Positions 16,593-26,482 of a stretch of 64,000 nucleotides of DNA are shown piece after piece (the first letter of the stretch is position 1; each line of letters begins with the position of its first letter). The stretch lies in assembly GCF_039545135.1 (NCBI RefSeq), contig NZ_BAABRU010000015.1:62001-126000 (forward strand), in the 5' to 3' direction. This DNA is from Herpetosiphon gulosus. Its GTDB lineage: Bacteria; Chloroflexota; Chloroflexia; Chloroflexales; Herpetosiphonaceae. The translations under genes were made by a program, and so were the position numbers. The notes beneath the pieces were generated by a model that was not told where the DNA came from, ran no database searches, and saw only the letters and a program-made list of their open reading frames with translations.

Positions 16593-17698
16593 CGGAGTAC
16601 CTCAACTTCAGCATGCGGCAGATTCGCCGACTCGCCTAATTCATCTCGCAAAGCGGCCTCACGCTGTTGAATGCGATTTTCGGCAGCGTGACTTTCGTTG
16701 ACAGCTTGATCAAATTCGTTCCAAGCCACCCGCTCACGCCACATATACCAAAAACCAAGCACGGTAATTGGAATCCACAGGGCCAGGTGCAGCACCAAGG
16801 TATAGCCTGTGGCGATACTTTCGGCCACATTGAACGATTTCAGAACGCTAATTCCAGCGGCATCAAAAGTTCCAGCGCCACCAGGGGCAGCCGGAATGAT
16901 CAAGGCCAAGTTGGCGACGGCAGTCATCAACATCAGCACATCAAACGAGACATGAAAATCGAAGGCCTGCATAATAAACCAATATTTAGTGGTTTCAGTC
17001 AGCCAGATCGCGGTTGAAGTGACGAAAATCATTAGCATCTCGCGCGGGGAGCGTAACGAGTGCAAGCCCAACATAATTTTATCAAACAAGCCATGGGCTT
17101 TGCTATGAAAGCGTTGGGGCACGATGCTGCGCAAGGCCCACGAATACAACTGCTCGGTGCGGCGTTGGTTCGTGGCAATCATCAAGAAAACCACCAGCGC
17201 AACCCCAAACAGTATCGATGAAATAATCACCAAGTTATTCCAGAGGGTTGGTAAATCGATAAAAGGCAAGGTAACAAACACAAATAAGAGCATCACCAAG
17301 CCATCAAACAAGCGTTCGAGGATGACGGTCGTGAGCGATGCGCCCATGCCGATGCCTTCTTTGCGCTTGAGCACATACGAACGAATCACTTCTCCGGCAC
17401 GGGCGGGGTAGACATTATTGCCCATGTAGCCAATCACGACCACTGGGAACAAGCGGCGGATCGAAACCGCTTTGATGTGACGGAGCATATAGTGCCAACG
17501 CCACGTTCTGGCCCAAACAGCCCCGAAGTAGACCACAACCCCAGGAATAATCCACCAATAATTGGCGGTGCTTAGCGCATCCCAGAAGCCAGCCCAATCG
17601 AGGCCATTAAACGACCACCACAAAAAGAATGCACTAATCGCGATTCCAAACCATAATTTTGGTCGTCGCACAGCGTCCTCCACCATGCTAGTAGCCAT
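16589..17698 (-). CDS. Lysylphosphatidylglycerol synthase TM-region/UPF0104 flippase-like protein
   Basis: This 369-residue polytopic membrane protein has about eight TM segments, and the family marks NNVYPARAGEVIRSYVLKRKEGI and IIPAAPGGAGTFDAAGI are clear. It matches the membrane half of MprF without the aminoacyl-transferase half, so it may move a lipid across the membrane. It overlaps the FAD oxidoreductase gene by four bases. A paralogue lies 1.7 kb further along at 19441. Confidence 0.88.
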   Translation of the reverse strand: MATSMVEDAVRRPKLWFGIAISAFFLWWSFNGLDWAGFWDALSTANYWWIIPGVVVYFGAVWARTWRWHYMLRHIKAVSIRRLFPVVVIGYMGNNVYPARAGEVIRSYVLKRKEGIGMGASLTTVILERLFDGLVMLLFVFVTLPFIDLPTLWNNLVIISSILFGVALVVFLMIATNQRRTEQLYSWALRSIVPQRFHSKAHGLFDKIMLGLHSLRSPREMLMIFVTSTAIWLTETTKYWFIMQAFDFHVSFDVLMLMTAVANLALIIPAAPGGAGTFDAAGISVLKSFNVAESIATGYTLVLHLALWIPITVLGFWYMWRERVAWNEFDQAVNESHAAENRIQQREAALRDELGESANLPHAEVEVLR

Positions 17699-17866
17699 TG
17701 CTACCAGCCGTACTTCAATGTCAATGCTGCGATGTGTGCCGCGCTGTGTGATATAGCATCACACCACACACCCAACTTAAGATCATAGCCGATCGGCGAC
17801 AAGACTGCAAATAGCCCAATAGGTTGAGTTTTGCCACTCACTAGCACTATTTTGGCTAGGTCTGAT

Positions 17867-17916
17867 TGTCATTAATTAATCGCAGCCAATTGCCAAACTG
17901 GATTAATTAAATGACA
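17867..17916. repeat. AT-rich inverted repeat in a 368-base gene-free stretch
   Basis: TGTCATTAATTAATC is repeated in inverted form as GATTAATTAAATGACA, with 19 bases between and a single-base bulge. It lies in the divergent space between the flippase-like gene and the 51-codon gene. It could be an operator or a transcript-end hairpin. Apart from this and the promoter at 17990, nothing else is recognised between 17699 and 18066. Confidence 0.45.
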
Positions 17917-17989
17917 CTGGTTGTCACACCAAAACCATATACTCAGGCCAGCAAACGCAATAAAAGCCCATTTCGTTAACAAATAGGCC

Positions 17990-18018
17990 TTGATTATAAC
18001 GAACGTTTGTGCTAAAAT
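17990..18018 (+). promoter_or_regulatory. Sigma-70-type promoter for the 51-codon gene
   Basis: TTGATT and TAAAAT are separated by exactly 17 bases, 48 bases before the ATG of the small gene. The spacer and flanks contain repeated AACGAAC/TTCGTTA half-sites that could bind a regulator. Confidence 0.55.
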
Positions 18019-18066
18019 ATTCGTTACTGGGTTATCGACAACGTACCATAGAAAGCGAGTACATCC

Positions 18067-18222
18067 ATGTATCGCAAAATGATTGTATATGATCGAAAGA
18101 CTGGCGATTTTGCTATGTATCTTGATGGGGAATTAGTCGGTTATGCTCCAACCTACCTCGAAGCTGAAACGCGGCTCAATCAATTAGTCTATCAACTGCT
18201 CACCAAAACTGGCGCAGCCTAA
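18067..18222 (+). CDS. 51-residue conserved-looking small protein
   Basis: The ORF encodes MYRKMIVYDRKTGDFAMYLDG and continues to a helical C-terminus (YLEAETRLNQLVYQLL). Charge distribution, a good promoter and a strong terminator directly downstream support a real gene. The beta-hairpin-then-helix pattern resembles small proteins I have seen in Chloroflexota genomes and phages, but I cannot name a family. Confidence 0.65.
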   Translation: MYRKMIVYDRKTGDFAMYLDGELVGYAPTYLEAETRLNQLVYQLLTKTGAA

Positions 18223-18228
18223 AATACA

Positions 18229-18256
18229 ACAACCCACGGTATTTGCCGTGGGTTGT
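18229..18256. terminator. 11-bp hairpin terminator
   Basis: ACAACCCACGG and CCGTGGGTTGT pair perfectly around a six-base loop, seven bases after the stop of the 51-codon gene and ten before the end of the convergent lipoprotein gene. It probably serves both. Confidence 0.75.
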
Positions 18257-18266
18257 CGGTTTAAGT

Positions 18267-19457
18267 TTAGAATGAAACTTGAATTAAGGTTGGTTTGAGT
18301 CGATTGGTGGGGTAATCAACTCCTTCATGGGCGACACCAGCATAAAATGTCATGCGATCTTCGCGCTGTTTGATTTGCACGCGCCCAATAATTGTAGCTT
18401 CTTCGCCTGGATACAGGTAATCAAATTTGTTAGGGTCGTACCATTGCTCGGGGCTGCGCGGCGAGATTGCCCAACGGAAGGGGTAGCGAAAACCTGAACC
18501 GCCATTGCCATCCCAATCGATTGCCACCCGCCACAAGCCACCACCAAGGTTAGCATATTGTTCGTTTTCAATCGACGAATAGCTTTGGTTGGTGCTGTAG
18601 GTGTAGCCTGAAGCCGGGCCAAAGGTGCGCAAAGCCACATCGCTATTATTTTTAACCTTGAACGTGACGGTGATCAGATCATTTAATAAGATCTGCTCGG
18701 GGCCAATTTCAACGCTGAGCACATCGAGCGCCCCGATCCCAGCACTGCTAAGGGTTACATCACCACGCTTGGTCACGCGGTTGCCACGACCATCATCAGC
18801 TCGCAATTCATATTGATAGATGCCAGCCGCTAAAATACCGCCAACTACAGGCCGCCCCGACCAAGCCTCGCTATGTTCGCCCAAGCCTTGTAACTCACGA
18901 TTGAGAATTGGATAGCGCGTCGCATTACTTGGGTCAATCACATCCAATGAGACGGTTGCGGTAATTGGCAAACGATACGAGAAGGTTGTAAAATCTTCGA
19001 CTGCATCATCATTTGGCGAAAATGGATTGGGCGTAACCCGCAGATCATACACATCAAAGCTATCGCTTGGCGCTTGATCGATTTGCAAATTCAGCCGTTG
19101 AGCCGCAGCATTTTCGGCTTCAACTACCACCGTGTAACTACCACTGGGCAATAAACGATTCGTATCTGCATCAACTGGCACACTGCCATCGAACAGCACT
19201 TGATACGAATCCTTGGATGGCTCGCGGGTAACTGCTTGACGCAACGCATAACGCTCGCCAGCACTGGTTTCGAGCCAAATCGAAACCTTGGTTGGTTGCC
19301 CAACTAGATAGCTGATTGTGGTGGTGCGCGGACCAGTATTCAAGTTGATAATTGACTCGCTGAGCGTCACTTCGCCAAGCGTTGCGCCTGAGCCACAGCC
19401 AATTAAGAGTACCAAGCCAAATCCTAAACCGAATAAATAATTAAGCTTCTTTCGCAA
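18267..19457 (-). CDS. Lipoprotein with FlgD-like Ig and BsuPI-like domains
   Basis: This 396-residue protein begins with a lipoprotein signal peptide (hydrophobic core and LLIGCGSG lipobox). The middle part (about 135-240) has the PNPFSPNDD motif of FlgD-type immunoglobulin domains, and the end (about 255-390) resembles BsuPI-type proteinase inhibitor domains (FKVKNNSDVALRTFG...YTYS). It is probably anchored outside the membrane. The start appears to be TTG with GGAGG ten bases upstream. It overlaps the upstream flippase-like gene by 17 bases. Confidence 0.75.
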   Translation of the reverse strand: MRKKLNYLFGLGFGLVLLIGCGSGATLGEVTLSESIINLNTGPRTTTISYLVGQPTKVSIWLETSAGERYALRQAVTREPSKDSYQVLFDGSVPVDADTNRLLPSGSYTVVVEAENAAAQRLNLQIDQAPSDSFDVYDLRVTPNPFSPNDDAVEDFTTFSYRLPITATVSLDVIDPSNATRYPILNRELQGLGEHSEAWSGRPVVGGILAAGIYQYELRADDGRGNRVTKRGDVTLSSAGIGALDVLSVEIGPEQILLNDLITVTFKVKNNSDVALRTFGPASGYTYSTNQSYSSIENEQYANLGGGLWRVAIDWDGNGGSGFRYPFRWAISPRSPEQWYDPNKFDYLYPGEEATIIGRVQIKQREDRMTFYAGVAHEGVDYPTNRLKPTLIQVSF

Positions 19458-20427
19458 GATTGGTTGCCTCCGACTCGATCAGGCCATAACGATGGGCGAA
19501 GATGCTCATTGCCACAATCCCCAACAACACGCCAAACCACAAGGTGCAAAAGCGAATCACAATCGTGGCGGCGGTTGCAGCGCCCTCGCCTAATTTGACC
19601 AAGGTGGTAATCAATAAGGTGCTGGAAACTTCTGAAGCTCCCAAACCACCTGGTAAGAATGATACCAGACCAAATAGCGTCGAGGCGGCAAAAATAAAGG
19701 TCGATTGTAACAAAAGTGATCCAGATGCTTCGGCTCCAAAGCCACGTAGCACATAATACATGGCCACACATTCGCCAGCCCACGACACCACCGAAATAAT
19801 CGTCGAGACCACCAATAAACGTCCGCTGAGCAATTCGGCGCTGCTTTCATAAAAGCTATGCAATGGTTTGGCAAAACGAGCCAAGCGCCCACGTTCCAAC
19901 CAAGCAATAAAACCGAGGGCAATTCGGCGATTTTGGAACAACGCCAAACCAAGCACACTCAAAATCACCAGCACCACAAATACTGGGCGAGCTGGCGGAT
20001 ACAACGCTAAGCCTGTGGCCATCAGCAACAGCATCGCCAAGCCATCGGTCAAGCGTTCGGCCAGCACAATTGGCGCTGAGCGGCTGATTGGCGTGCCATT
20101 CAAGCGTTTAAGCAAGCCCGATTTAAGTACCTCGCCAACTTTGCCGGGCGTGACCGCCATCACCATACCAGCGGTAAACAGCAAAGCACTTTGGCCATAA
20201 CTTACATTCGTGCCTTGACCTAGCTTGCGCAGATAGTAATCCCACTTGAGCCAGCGCAACACATAATTGAAAATCGTAAAGCCCAGCACTGCTGGTAGCA
20301 TCAGCCAATTAAAGGTACTGAGGCTATCACCAACTTTGCCAATATCGCTAAACAGGGCTAGGCCAAGCATCACAATCACGCCCAGCACCACTGAAATAAC
20401 CACTTTTGAACGTAATGATTTATCCAC
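19441..20427 (-). CDS. Lysylphosphatidylglycerol synthase TM-region/UPF0104 flippase-like protein (paralogue)
   Basis: This 328-residue polytopic protein has the same motifs as the protein at 16589 (VTPGKVGEVLKSGLLKRLNG and FLPGGLGASEVSS). It likely handles an isoprenoid- or glycerol-linked lipid in the membrane. It is coupled by overlap to the lipoprotein gene. Two such paralogues within 3 kb, each coupled to a different partner, suggest separate but related envelope tasks. Confidence 0.87.
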   Translation of the reverse strand: MDKSLRSKVVISVVLGVIVMLGLALFSDIGKVGDSLSTFNWLMLPAVLGFTIFNYVLRWLKWDYYLRKLGQGTNVSYGQSALLFTAGMVMAVTPGKVGEVLKSGLLKRLNGTPISRSAPIVLAERLTDGLAMLLLMATGLALYPPARPVFVVLVILSVLGLALFQNRRIALGFIAWLERGRLARFAKPLHSFYESSAELLSGRLLVVSTIISVVSWAGECVAMYYVLRGFGAEASGSLLLQSTFIFAASTLFGLVSFLPGGLGASEVSSTLLITTLVKLGEGAATAATIVIRFCTLWFGVLLGIVAMSIFAHRYGLIESEATNLAKEA

Positions 20428-20606
20428 ACAAGCTCCTTAGGCCAGGTATTGTTCGGGTTTTTGATCACAACGTCTGATTATACTCCATCCCTCATGGCCT
20501 TGATTTGGAACCAGCTTGTTACCAGCATGGAACCTTTTTCGGAACCTCGGCTACCTATACTAGCAATTGTTAAGTATTCTTATCAAGAAAGTCATCAAAG
20601 AGGTGT

Positions 20607-21164
20607 GTGGTGGTTGATGTGGTTACTTTAGCGGGAAGTCCAGCGCCCCGCTCAACAGCAGCAGCACTTTTGGAGCATTCCAAAACAATTTTAGAGCGCC
20701 ATGCACTGGTAGTTAAATCGATGAGTGTGCGTGATATTCCACCCGAGGAATTAATCGGCCAAGCCCAATTTAGCCCAGCAGTGCGCCATTATAGCCAACT
20801 GATTCGCCAAGCAGGGGCATTAATTGTGGCAACGCCAGTTTACAAGGATACTTATGCTGAATTATTACGGGCCTGGCTTAATTTACTTCCAGCAGGAATT
20901 CTACGGAATACGCTGGTATTGCCAATAATCACTGGTTCATCGGCGCGAACCGAAGCCCAAATCTATACTGACTTGGCAGCGCGCTTTCGCCAACTTGGAG
21001 CTAAGCATATTATTCCAAGCCTGTTTGCGGCTGAGCAGCAAATTCAGCTGATCGGATCAAAATTACCACCACGGATTCATCGCAGTTTAGAAGAACGCTT
21101 GGGGCTAGCACTTGATGATATCGCCCAGCAATTAGGGGTTTTGCCATTGGTAGCAGTGGCCTAA
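20607..21164 (+). CDS. ssuE: NADPH-dependent FMN reductase SsuE
   Basis: This 185-residue flavodoxin-like protein begins VVDVVTLAGSPAPRSTAAAL, the FMN phosphate loop of SsuE-type reductases, with a TPVYKDTY segment further on. It supplies reduced FMN to the monooxygenase SsuD for desulfonation of alkanesulfonates. The start is GTG with GAGG eight bases upstream. It is the first gene of a five-gene operon in the order E-A-D-C-B, expected to be induced when sulfate is scarce. Confidence 0.93.
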   Translation: MVVDVVTLAGSPAPRSTAAALLEHSKTILERHALVVKSMSVRDIPPEELIGQAQFSPAVRHYSQLIRQAGALIVATPVYKDTYAELLRAWLNLLPAGILRNTLVLPIITGSSARTEAQIYTDLAARFRQLGAKHIIPSLFAAEQQIQLIGSKLPPRIHRSLEERLGLALDDIAQQLGVLPLVAVA

Positions 21165-21174
21165 GGAGCAGATC

Positions 21175-22167
21175 ATGGCACGCCGTTTTTCAATTGGTTG
21201 GCACCGTTTGGCCTTGGCTTTAATCGTAGGGCTTTTGGCAAGCTGTGGCTCCACCAGCAATGATGCTGCTTCAGATGGACAAACGAGCACCCGCAGCCTA
21301 CGGATCGGCTATCAAAAAGGTGGCTCGTTGCCAATTCTCAAGGGCAACGGCACTCTTGAGAATCGGCTCAGGGATGTCAAGGTCGAATGGATTGAGTTTG
21401 CCGCTGGGCCGCCATTGCTCGAAGCGCTGAATACAGGCAGCATCGATCTTGGTTCGACTGGCCAAACCCCGCCGATTTTTGCCCAAGCTGCTGGTACGCC
21501 ATTGGTTTATGTCGCTTCGGTCGCGGCTTCGCCAACTGGTCAAGCCTTACTTGTGCCTAAAGATTCACCAATTCAAAGTGTCAGCGAACTCAAGGGCAAA
21601 AAAGTTGCCTTCGCCAAAGGTTCGAGCGCCCATTATTTTGCGATTGATGTTTTACGCGAAGCAGGCTTGCAATACAGCGAGATTGAGCCAGCATTTCTAA
21701 CTCCGCCCGATGCGCGGCCTGCCTTCGATGGTGGCAGCGTCGATGCTTGGATTATTTGGGAACCCTATTTGACGATTGCGCTCAAGGCAACCGATGCGCG
21801 AGTTTTGCACGATGGATCGAGCCTTGCGCCCAGCCATAGCTATTACTTAGCAGCCAAAAGCTTTGCCGAGCAACATCCCGATCTGGTCAGCGCAACCTTA
21901 GAAGAAATTCAAAAAGTTGAGCAATGGTCGCAGCAAGAACCCCAAGCAGTTGCCAAGATTCTGGCCCCAGTGATTGGGGTAGATGCGGCAATCTTAGAAG
22001 AAGTGGCCAAAAAACAGGCCTTTGGGCTTAGCCCAATCAATGACACAATTGTCAATGAGCAGCAACAAATTGCCGATACCTTTTTTGAATTAGGCTTAAT
22101 TCCCAAAAAGGTCAGCATTCGCGAAGCAATTTGGACGTGGCAACCAGCCCAAGCCAGCGCTCAGTAG
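21175..22167 (+). CDS. ssuA: Aliphatic sulfonate-binding lipoprotein SsuA
   Basis: This 330-residue substrate-binding protein has a lipoprotein signal (LLASCGS), followed by the IGYQKGGSLPILKG motif of sulfonate-binding proteins and the SVDAWIIWEPYLTIAL segment. It delivers sulfonates to the SsuBC importer. It starts ten bases after ssuE. Confidence 0.94.
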   Translation: MARRFSIGWHRLALALIVGLLASCGSTSNDAASDGQTSTRSLRIGYQKGGSLPILKGNGTLENRLRDVKVEWIEFAAGPPLLEALNTGSIDLGSTGQTPPIFAQAAGTPLVYVASVAASPTGQALLVPKDSPIQSVSELKGKKVAFAKGSSAHYFAIDVLREAGLQYSEIEPAFLTPPDARPAFDGGSVDAWIIWEPYLTIALKATDARVLHDGSSLAPSHSYYLAAKSFAEQHPDLVSATLEEIQKVEQWSQQEPQAVAKILAPVIGVDAAILEEVAKKQAFGLSPINDTIVNEQQQIADTFFELGLIPKKVSIREAIWTWQPAQASAQ

Positions 22168-22270
22168 CGTCGATCTGTATAATCATCAGTGATGATTTCC
22201 TGCTGTCGTTGGTGTTCGCTGGGGTGGTGTGACCCAACGACAGCGCTCATTGATAAAGGAGCTTGGCTCG

Positions 22271-23419
22271 ATGGAAATCCTATGGTTTATTCCAACCCAC
22301 GGCGATGGGCGCTATCTTGCCTCGACCGTGGCCAGCCGCTCGACAACGTTTCCCTATTTGCGCCAAATTGCCCAGGCAGTCGATGAATTGGGCTTTACGG
22401 GGGCATTGCTACCAACTGGCCATTATTGCGAAGATGCGTGGGTCTTGGCCTCGGCACTATCAGCAGTCACGCGCCAGATGAAATTTTTGGTGGCAATTCG
22501 CCCAGGCCTCATGCTACCTGGCCCCGCTGTACGCATGGCTTCAACCTTCGATCGCATCTCAAACGGACGCTTGTTGATCAATGTGGTTGCTGGTGGTGAT
22601 AGCGCCGAAGTTGCCAGCGATGGCTTGCATCTTGACCATGATCAACGTTATGCCCTGACCGACGAATTTTTGGAAGTTTGGCGGCGTGTGTTGGCTGGCG
22701 AACATGTAACCCTCGAAGGCCAACATATTCATGTGACCGATGGCAAATTACTGTTACCGCCAGTTCAACAACCGCATCCGCCGCTCTATTTTGGTGGCTC
22801 CTCGCCAGCAGCGCTCGAAGTTGCCGCCAAACATGTGGATGTCTACCTGACTTGGGGCGAGCCGCCAGCCCAAGTTGCCGAGAAAATTGCCCAAGTTCGG
22901 GCTTTGGCTGCCAAGCATGGCCGCACGCTGCGTTTCGGCATGCGCATGCATGTGATCGTGCGCGAAACCAACCAAGCCGCTTGGGATGCCGCCAACGATC
23001 TGATTCGTTATGTTGATGATGCGGCAATTGCCAATGCTCAAGCCGCCTTTGCCAAGATGGACTCAGTTGGTCAAAAGCGCATGCAAGCCTTGCATAATGG
23101 CAATCGCAACCAACTTGAAGTTAGTCCGAATTTGTGGGCGGGCGTTGGCTTAGTGCGCGGTGGTGCAGGCACAGCCCTCGTCGGCGATGCTGGAACTGTC
23201 GCTGAACGCATGCTCGAATACAACGAACTAGGCATCGATACCTTTGTGCTTTCAGGCTATCCCCATTTGGAAGAAGCCTATCGCGTGGCTGAATTGTTGT
23301 TCCCACGCTTGCCCTTGGGCAGCAAACCAACTCCGCCAGCCAACCAAACTGGGATCTTTGGCGAACTGTTGCAGTTGCATGAGTTTTCGCGGCGCGAGCC
23401 AGCCCCAACTGGGCAGTAG
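22271..23419 (+). CDS. ssuD: FMNH2-dependent alkanesulfonate monooxygenase SsuD
   Basis: This 382-residue luciferase-fold enzyme cleaves alkanesulfonates to aldehyde and sulfite using FMNH2 from Ssu[35 protein letters not shown] and [15 protein letters not shown] are typical. The start was placed at the ATG nine bases after AAGGAG; a 14-codon upstream extension lacks support. An intergenic repeat block separates it from ssuC. Confidence 0.95.
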   Translation: MEILWFIPTHGDGRYLASTVASRSTTFPYLRQIAQAVDELGFTGALLPTGHYCEDAWVLASALSAVTRQMKFLVAIRPGLMLPGPAVRMASTFDRISNGRLLINVVAGGDSAEVASDGLHLDHDQRYALTDEFLEVWRRVLAGEHVTLEGQHIHVTDGKLLLPPVQQPHPPLYFGGSSPAALEVAAKHVDVYLTWGEPPAQVAEKIAQVRALAAKHGRTLRFGMRMHVIVRETNQAAWDAANDLIRYVDDAAIANAQAAFAKMDSVGQKRMQALHNGNRNQLEVSPNLWAGVGLVRGGAGTALVGDAGTVAERMLEYNELGIDTFVLSGYPHLEEAYRVAELLFPRLPLGSKPTPPANQTGIFGELLQLHEFSRREPAPTGQ

Positions 23420-23422
23420 TTG

Positions 23423-23551
23423 TAGGGATCAGGGGCTATTGATCCACGAAGGACACGAAGAACACGAATGGCAATTCAATCATCAATCTGTGGAATTCGT
23501 GCTCTTCGTGGCTAAAAAACTTTATGCTGATCCCTAGACCCTGACCCCTAA
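23423..23551. repeat. Nested inverted repeat (CACGAAG family) inside the ssu operon
   Basis: Outer arms carry the GGGATCAGGGGCTA-type tract and inner arms CCACGAAGGACACGAA / TTCGTGCTCTTCGTGG. Similar blocks occur between other genes in this window. It lies between ssuD and ssuC, so it may lower expression of the downstream transporter genes. Confidence 0.6.
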
Positions 23552-23568
23552 AATAAGGAGCCTTAGCA

Positions 23569-24384
23569 ATGGCATTGGCGATTGAACAACCAACAACCAC
23601 GCCGCGCTCAGCCAAACGGCTGCAATTACGCCAATTAGGCCAACGCTGGCTCCCATGGCTGGTGCCAATTGTGCTAATTGGAGTCTGGCAACTTGCAGCA
23701 ACGATTGGCTGGTTGAGTGCTCGCGTCTTGCCAGCACCCAGCACAATTCTGCAAACAACCTGGGAGCTTTTGCTGCACCAGAATTTGCTTGGCGATATTG
23801 CAGTTAGCACCCGTCGGGCGCTGTTTGGTTTAGCAATTGGCGGCAGCCTTGGCTTTATCTTTGGCCTGCTGAATGGCACATTTCCAACTAGTGAGCGCCT
23901 GTTTGATAGCACCTTTCAAATGATTCGCAATATTCCCCATTTGGCGTTGCTGCCATTGGTGATTTTATGGTTTGGCATTGGCGAAACATCACGCCTATTT
24001 TTGGTAGCTTTTGGCGTGTTCTTCCCGCTGTATCTGAATACCTATCACGGTGTCCGCAGCATTGATCCCAATCTGCGCGAGATGGGCATTGTTTATGGGT
24101 TATCAAAATGGGGCTTGTTTCGCCATATTATTTTTCCTGGAGCCTTACCCTCAATTTTGGTTGGCCTACGCTTTGCCTTGGGGGTAATGTGGTTGACCTT
24201 AATCGTCGCCGAGAGTTTGGCATCGAACGCTGGTATTGGCCATTTGACCATGAATGCCCGCGAATTTATGCAAACTGATGTGTTGGTAATGGGCATCGTA
24301 ATTTATGCTCTGCTCGGCAAATTGGCCGATACAATCGCTCGTTTGATTGAACGCCGCAGCCTTCGTTGGCGCGTTGGCGCATAA
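23569..24384 (+). CDS. ssuC: Alkanesulfonate ABC transporter permease SsuC
   Basis: This 271-residue permease has about six TM segments and the EAA-loop region (GLSKWGLFRHIIFPGALPSI) that contacts the ATPase. Ahead of it, RNIPHLALLPLVILWFGIGE is typical of SsuC/TauC. A ribosome site (AAGGAG) precedes the start. It forms an importer with SsuA and SsuB. Confidence 0.94.
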   Translation: MALAIEQPTTTPRSAKRLQLRQLGQRWLPWLVPIVLIGVWQLAATIGWLSARVLPAPSTILQTTWELLLHQNLLGDIAVSTRRALFGLAIGGSLGFIFGLLNGTFPTSERLFDSTFQMIRNIPHLALLPLVILWFGIGETSRLFLVAFGVFFPLYLNTYHGVRSIDPNLREMGIVYGLSKWGLFRHIIFPGALPSILVGLRFALGVMWLTLIVAESLASNAGIGHLTMNAREFMQTDVLVMGIVIYALLGKLADTIARLIERRSLRWRVGA

Positions 24385-24411
24385 ACAACAAATCTCGTAG
24401 GAGTGTGTGTG

Positions 24412-25167
24412 ATGAGTATCCGTGGAGTTGAATTAGGTTTACGTGGCTTGGGCAAGGCAATTGCCAATCGGACAATTTTGCACGACATCAACCTTGAGAT
24501 TAAACCTGGCGAATTTATCGCGATCATCGGCAAAAGTGGCTGTGGCAAAACAACCTTGTTGCGCTTGATTGCAGGCCTAACCGAGCCAACCATCGGCCAA
24601 GTAGCACTCGATAATAGCCCATTGGCAGGCTTGAATCCTGCCGCCCGCGTGATGTTTCAAGATGCGCGTTTATTGCCTTGGAAGCGAGTTTGGGAGAATG
24701 TTGCCCTCGGTTTGCCCAACCTTAATCCTGAACATGCCCTACAAGCCTTGCATCAAGTTGGCCTTGCTGATCGCGCCTATGATTGGCCATTGGGTTTATC
24801 AGGTGGCGAACGTCAACGCTTAGCGCTAGCCCGTGCGATCGCCAATATGCCAAGTTTATTGCTGCTTGATGAACCATTTGGTGCACTTGATGCCCTGACA
24901 CGAATCGAAATGCAGCAATTGGTTGAGCAACTTTGGCGAGCACAGGGCTTCACCGCTATTCTGGTTACCCACGATGTTGAAGAAGCGATCGCCTTGGCGG
25001 ATCGGGTGTTATTGATTCAGAATCAGCATATTGCGCTCAATTTACCGATTCACCTACCACGCAGCCGCCAACGTGGTAGTGCCGAATTCGCTGCAATCAA
25101 AGAGCAATTGCTCGGCGCGATTTTTGGGGCAGGCTATCCATTGACCAGTCGCGTGGTTGGGGCATAA
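24412..25167 (+). CDS. ssuB: Alkanesulfonate ABC transporter ATPase SsuB
   Basis: This 251-residue ABC ATPase has Walker [10 protein letters not shown], signature [10 protein letters not shown], Walker B LLLLDEPF and the H-loop VTHDVEEA. It energises SsuC. The ATG eight bases after GGAG is chosen over a GTG three codons earlier. It closes the ssu operon and is followed by a repeat-rich intergenic space. Confidence 0.94.
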   Translation: MSIRGVELGLRGLGKAIANRTILHDINLEIKPGEFIAIIGKSGCGKTTLLRLIAGLTEPTIGQVALDNSPLAGLNPAARVMFQDARLLPWKRVWENVALGLPNLNPEHALQALHQVGLADRAYDWPLGLSGGERQRLALARAIANMPSLLLLDEPFGALDALTRIEMQQLVEQLWRAQGFTAILVTHDVEEAIALADRVLLIQNQHIALNLPIHLPRSRQRGSAEFAAIKEQLLGAIFGAGYPLTSRVVGA

Positions 25168-25179
25168 AAGAGCAAATAA

Positions 25180-25438
25180 TATAGAACATAGGATTCAGGG
25201 GCTAGGGGTCAGGGCTTAGGGTTGAGTTCTGATAGCCATCAATACTTTTCGCCTAAACTCAATATCTAGCTCCTGAATCCTAAGCCCTGACCCCAACTCT
25301 ATGCCTCTGCGTTCAATCCCGCTCCCCGAACTCTTTGCTCTCTGTTCTATGTTCTTTGCTCTCTGTTCTATGGTATGCTATAAACTCTGAACGAACGCTT
25401 ATCTATAGCCTATCGCCCATAGCCTATAGCCTATAATC
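25180..25438. repeat. Repeat-rich intergenic stretch
   Basis: It contains GGGGCTAGGGGTCAGGGCTTAGG, its inverted counterpart about 60 bases later, and several copies of CTATGTTCT/CTCTGTTCTATG and CCTATAGCCTATA tracts. The same tract families recur elsewhere in the window. No gene or RNA is recognised here. Confidence 0.6.
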
Positions 25439-26479
25439 ATGCTACCAATTGCCGATTTTGATTATCACTTGCCACCTGAACGCATCGCCCAAACGCCAGT
25501 TGAGCCACGCGACCATTCACGCCTATTGGTGCTCAACCGCGCTACGGGCCAGCTTGAGCATCGCCATTTTTATGAAATTGGGCGCTATTTGCGGCCTGGA
25601 GATCTGTTGGTTGCCAACGATAGTCGCGTTTTGCCCGCCCGTTTGTATGGACAAAAAGCCAGCGGTGGCAAAACCGAGCTACTGCTGCTCAAACAACGCG
25701 ATGCCCAACGCTGGGAAGCATTGATCAAAGGTAAGGTTGCAGTTGGCACAAATTTAATTATCACTGGCCATAACGGGGCACAAATCCAAGCGTCCGTTGA
25801 GGAGTTGTTGGAGAGCGGCAGTCGAATTGTTTGCTTTGAGCAACCAATTAATGATCGATTGCCCGAACTTGGCTCAATGCCCACCCCGCCGTATATAACT
25901 GCCCCACTGACTGATCCTGAGCGTTATCAAACGGTTTATAGCGCTCAAGCAGGCTCAGCCGCCGCCCCAACCGCTGGCTTACACTGGACACCAGAATTAA
26001 TCGAGCAAGTTAAGGCTCTTGGTGTTGGTTGGGCCAACGTTACCTTGCACGTTGGGCTAGATACGTTTCGGCCTGTGCAAACTGAAAACGCGCTGGAGCA
26101 TCAAATCCATAGCGAATGGTATGAGCTTTCAGTCGAAACCGCCCAAGCAATTAACGCAACTCGCGCCGCTGGTGGGCGAATCATCACGGTTGGCACAACC
26201 AGCACCCGCGTGCTGGAAACCGTGGCTCAAGCCCAAGGCCTAAGCTTGACCGACGGTGAAATTCAGGCGGCGGCGGGCTGGAGTAGTATTTATATCTACC
26301 CACCCTATGAATATCGCGTGGTCAATAGCTTGATCACCAATTTTCACTTGCCTAAATCGACCTTGTTGCTCTTGGTAAGTGCTTTGGCGGGGCATGATTT
26401 GATTATGCAAGCCTATGCCGAGGCCGTCGAACGCCAGTATCGATTCTTCTCGTTTGGCGATGCCATGCTGATTATCTAA
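25439..26479 (+). CDS. queA: S-adenosylmethionine:tRNA ribosyltransferase-isomerase QueA
   Basis: This 346-residue enzyme adds the epoxyqueuosine ring to tRNA during queuosine synthesis. It starts with the family motif DFDYHLPPERIAQ.P and has LLVANDSRVLPARL, SAAAPTAGLHWTPEL and NFHLPKSTLL, all characteristic. The length is normal. No other que gene is nearby. Confidence 0.96.
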   Translation: MLPIADFDYHLPPERIAQTPVEPRDHSRLLVLNRATGQLEHRHFYEIGRYLRPGDLLVANDSRVLPARLYGQKASGGKTELLLLKQRDAQRWEALIKGKVAVGTNLIITGHNGAQIQASVEELLESGSRIVCFEQPINDRLPELGSMPTPPYITAPLTDPERYQTVYSAQAGSAAAPTAGLHWTPELIEQVKALGVGWANVTLHVGLDTFRPVQTENALEHQIHSEWYELSVETAQAINATRAAGGRIITVGTTSTRVLETVAQAQGLSLTDGEIQAAAGWSSIYIYPPYEYRVVNSLITNFHLPKSTLLLLVSALAGHDLIMQAYAEAVERQYRFFSFGDAMLII

Positions 26480-26482
26480 TTG

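Noticed and set aside
17990-18018. LexA/Cheo box in front of the 51-codon gene
   Set aside because: GAAC-N4-GTGC deviates from the GAAC-N4-GTTC consensus, and the spacing is dictated by the promoter. It was not called.
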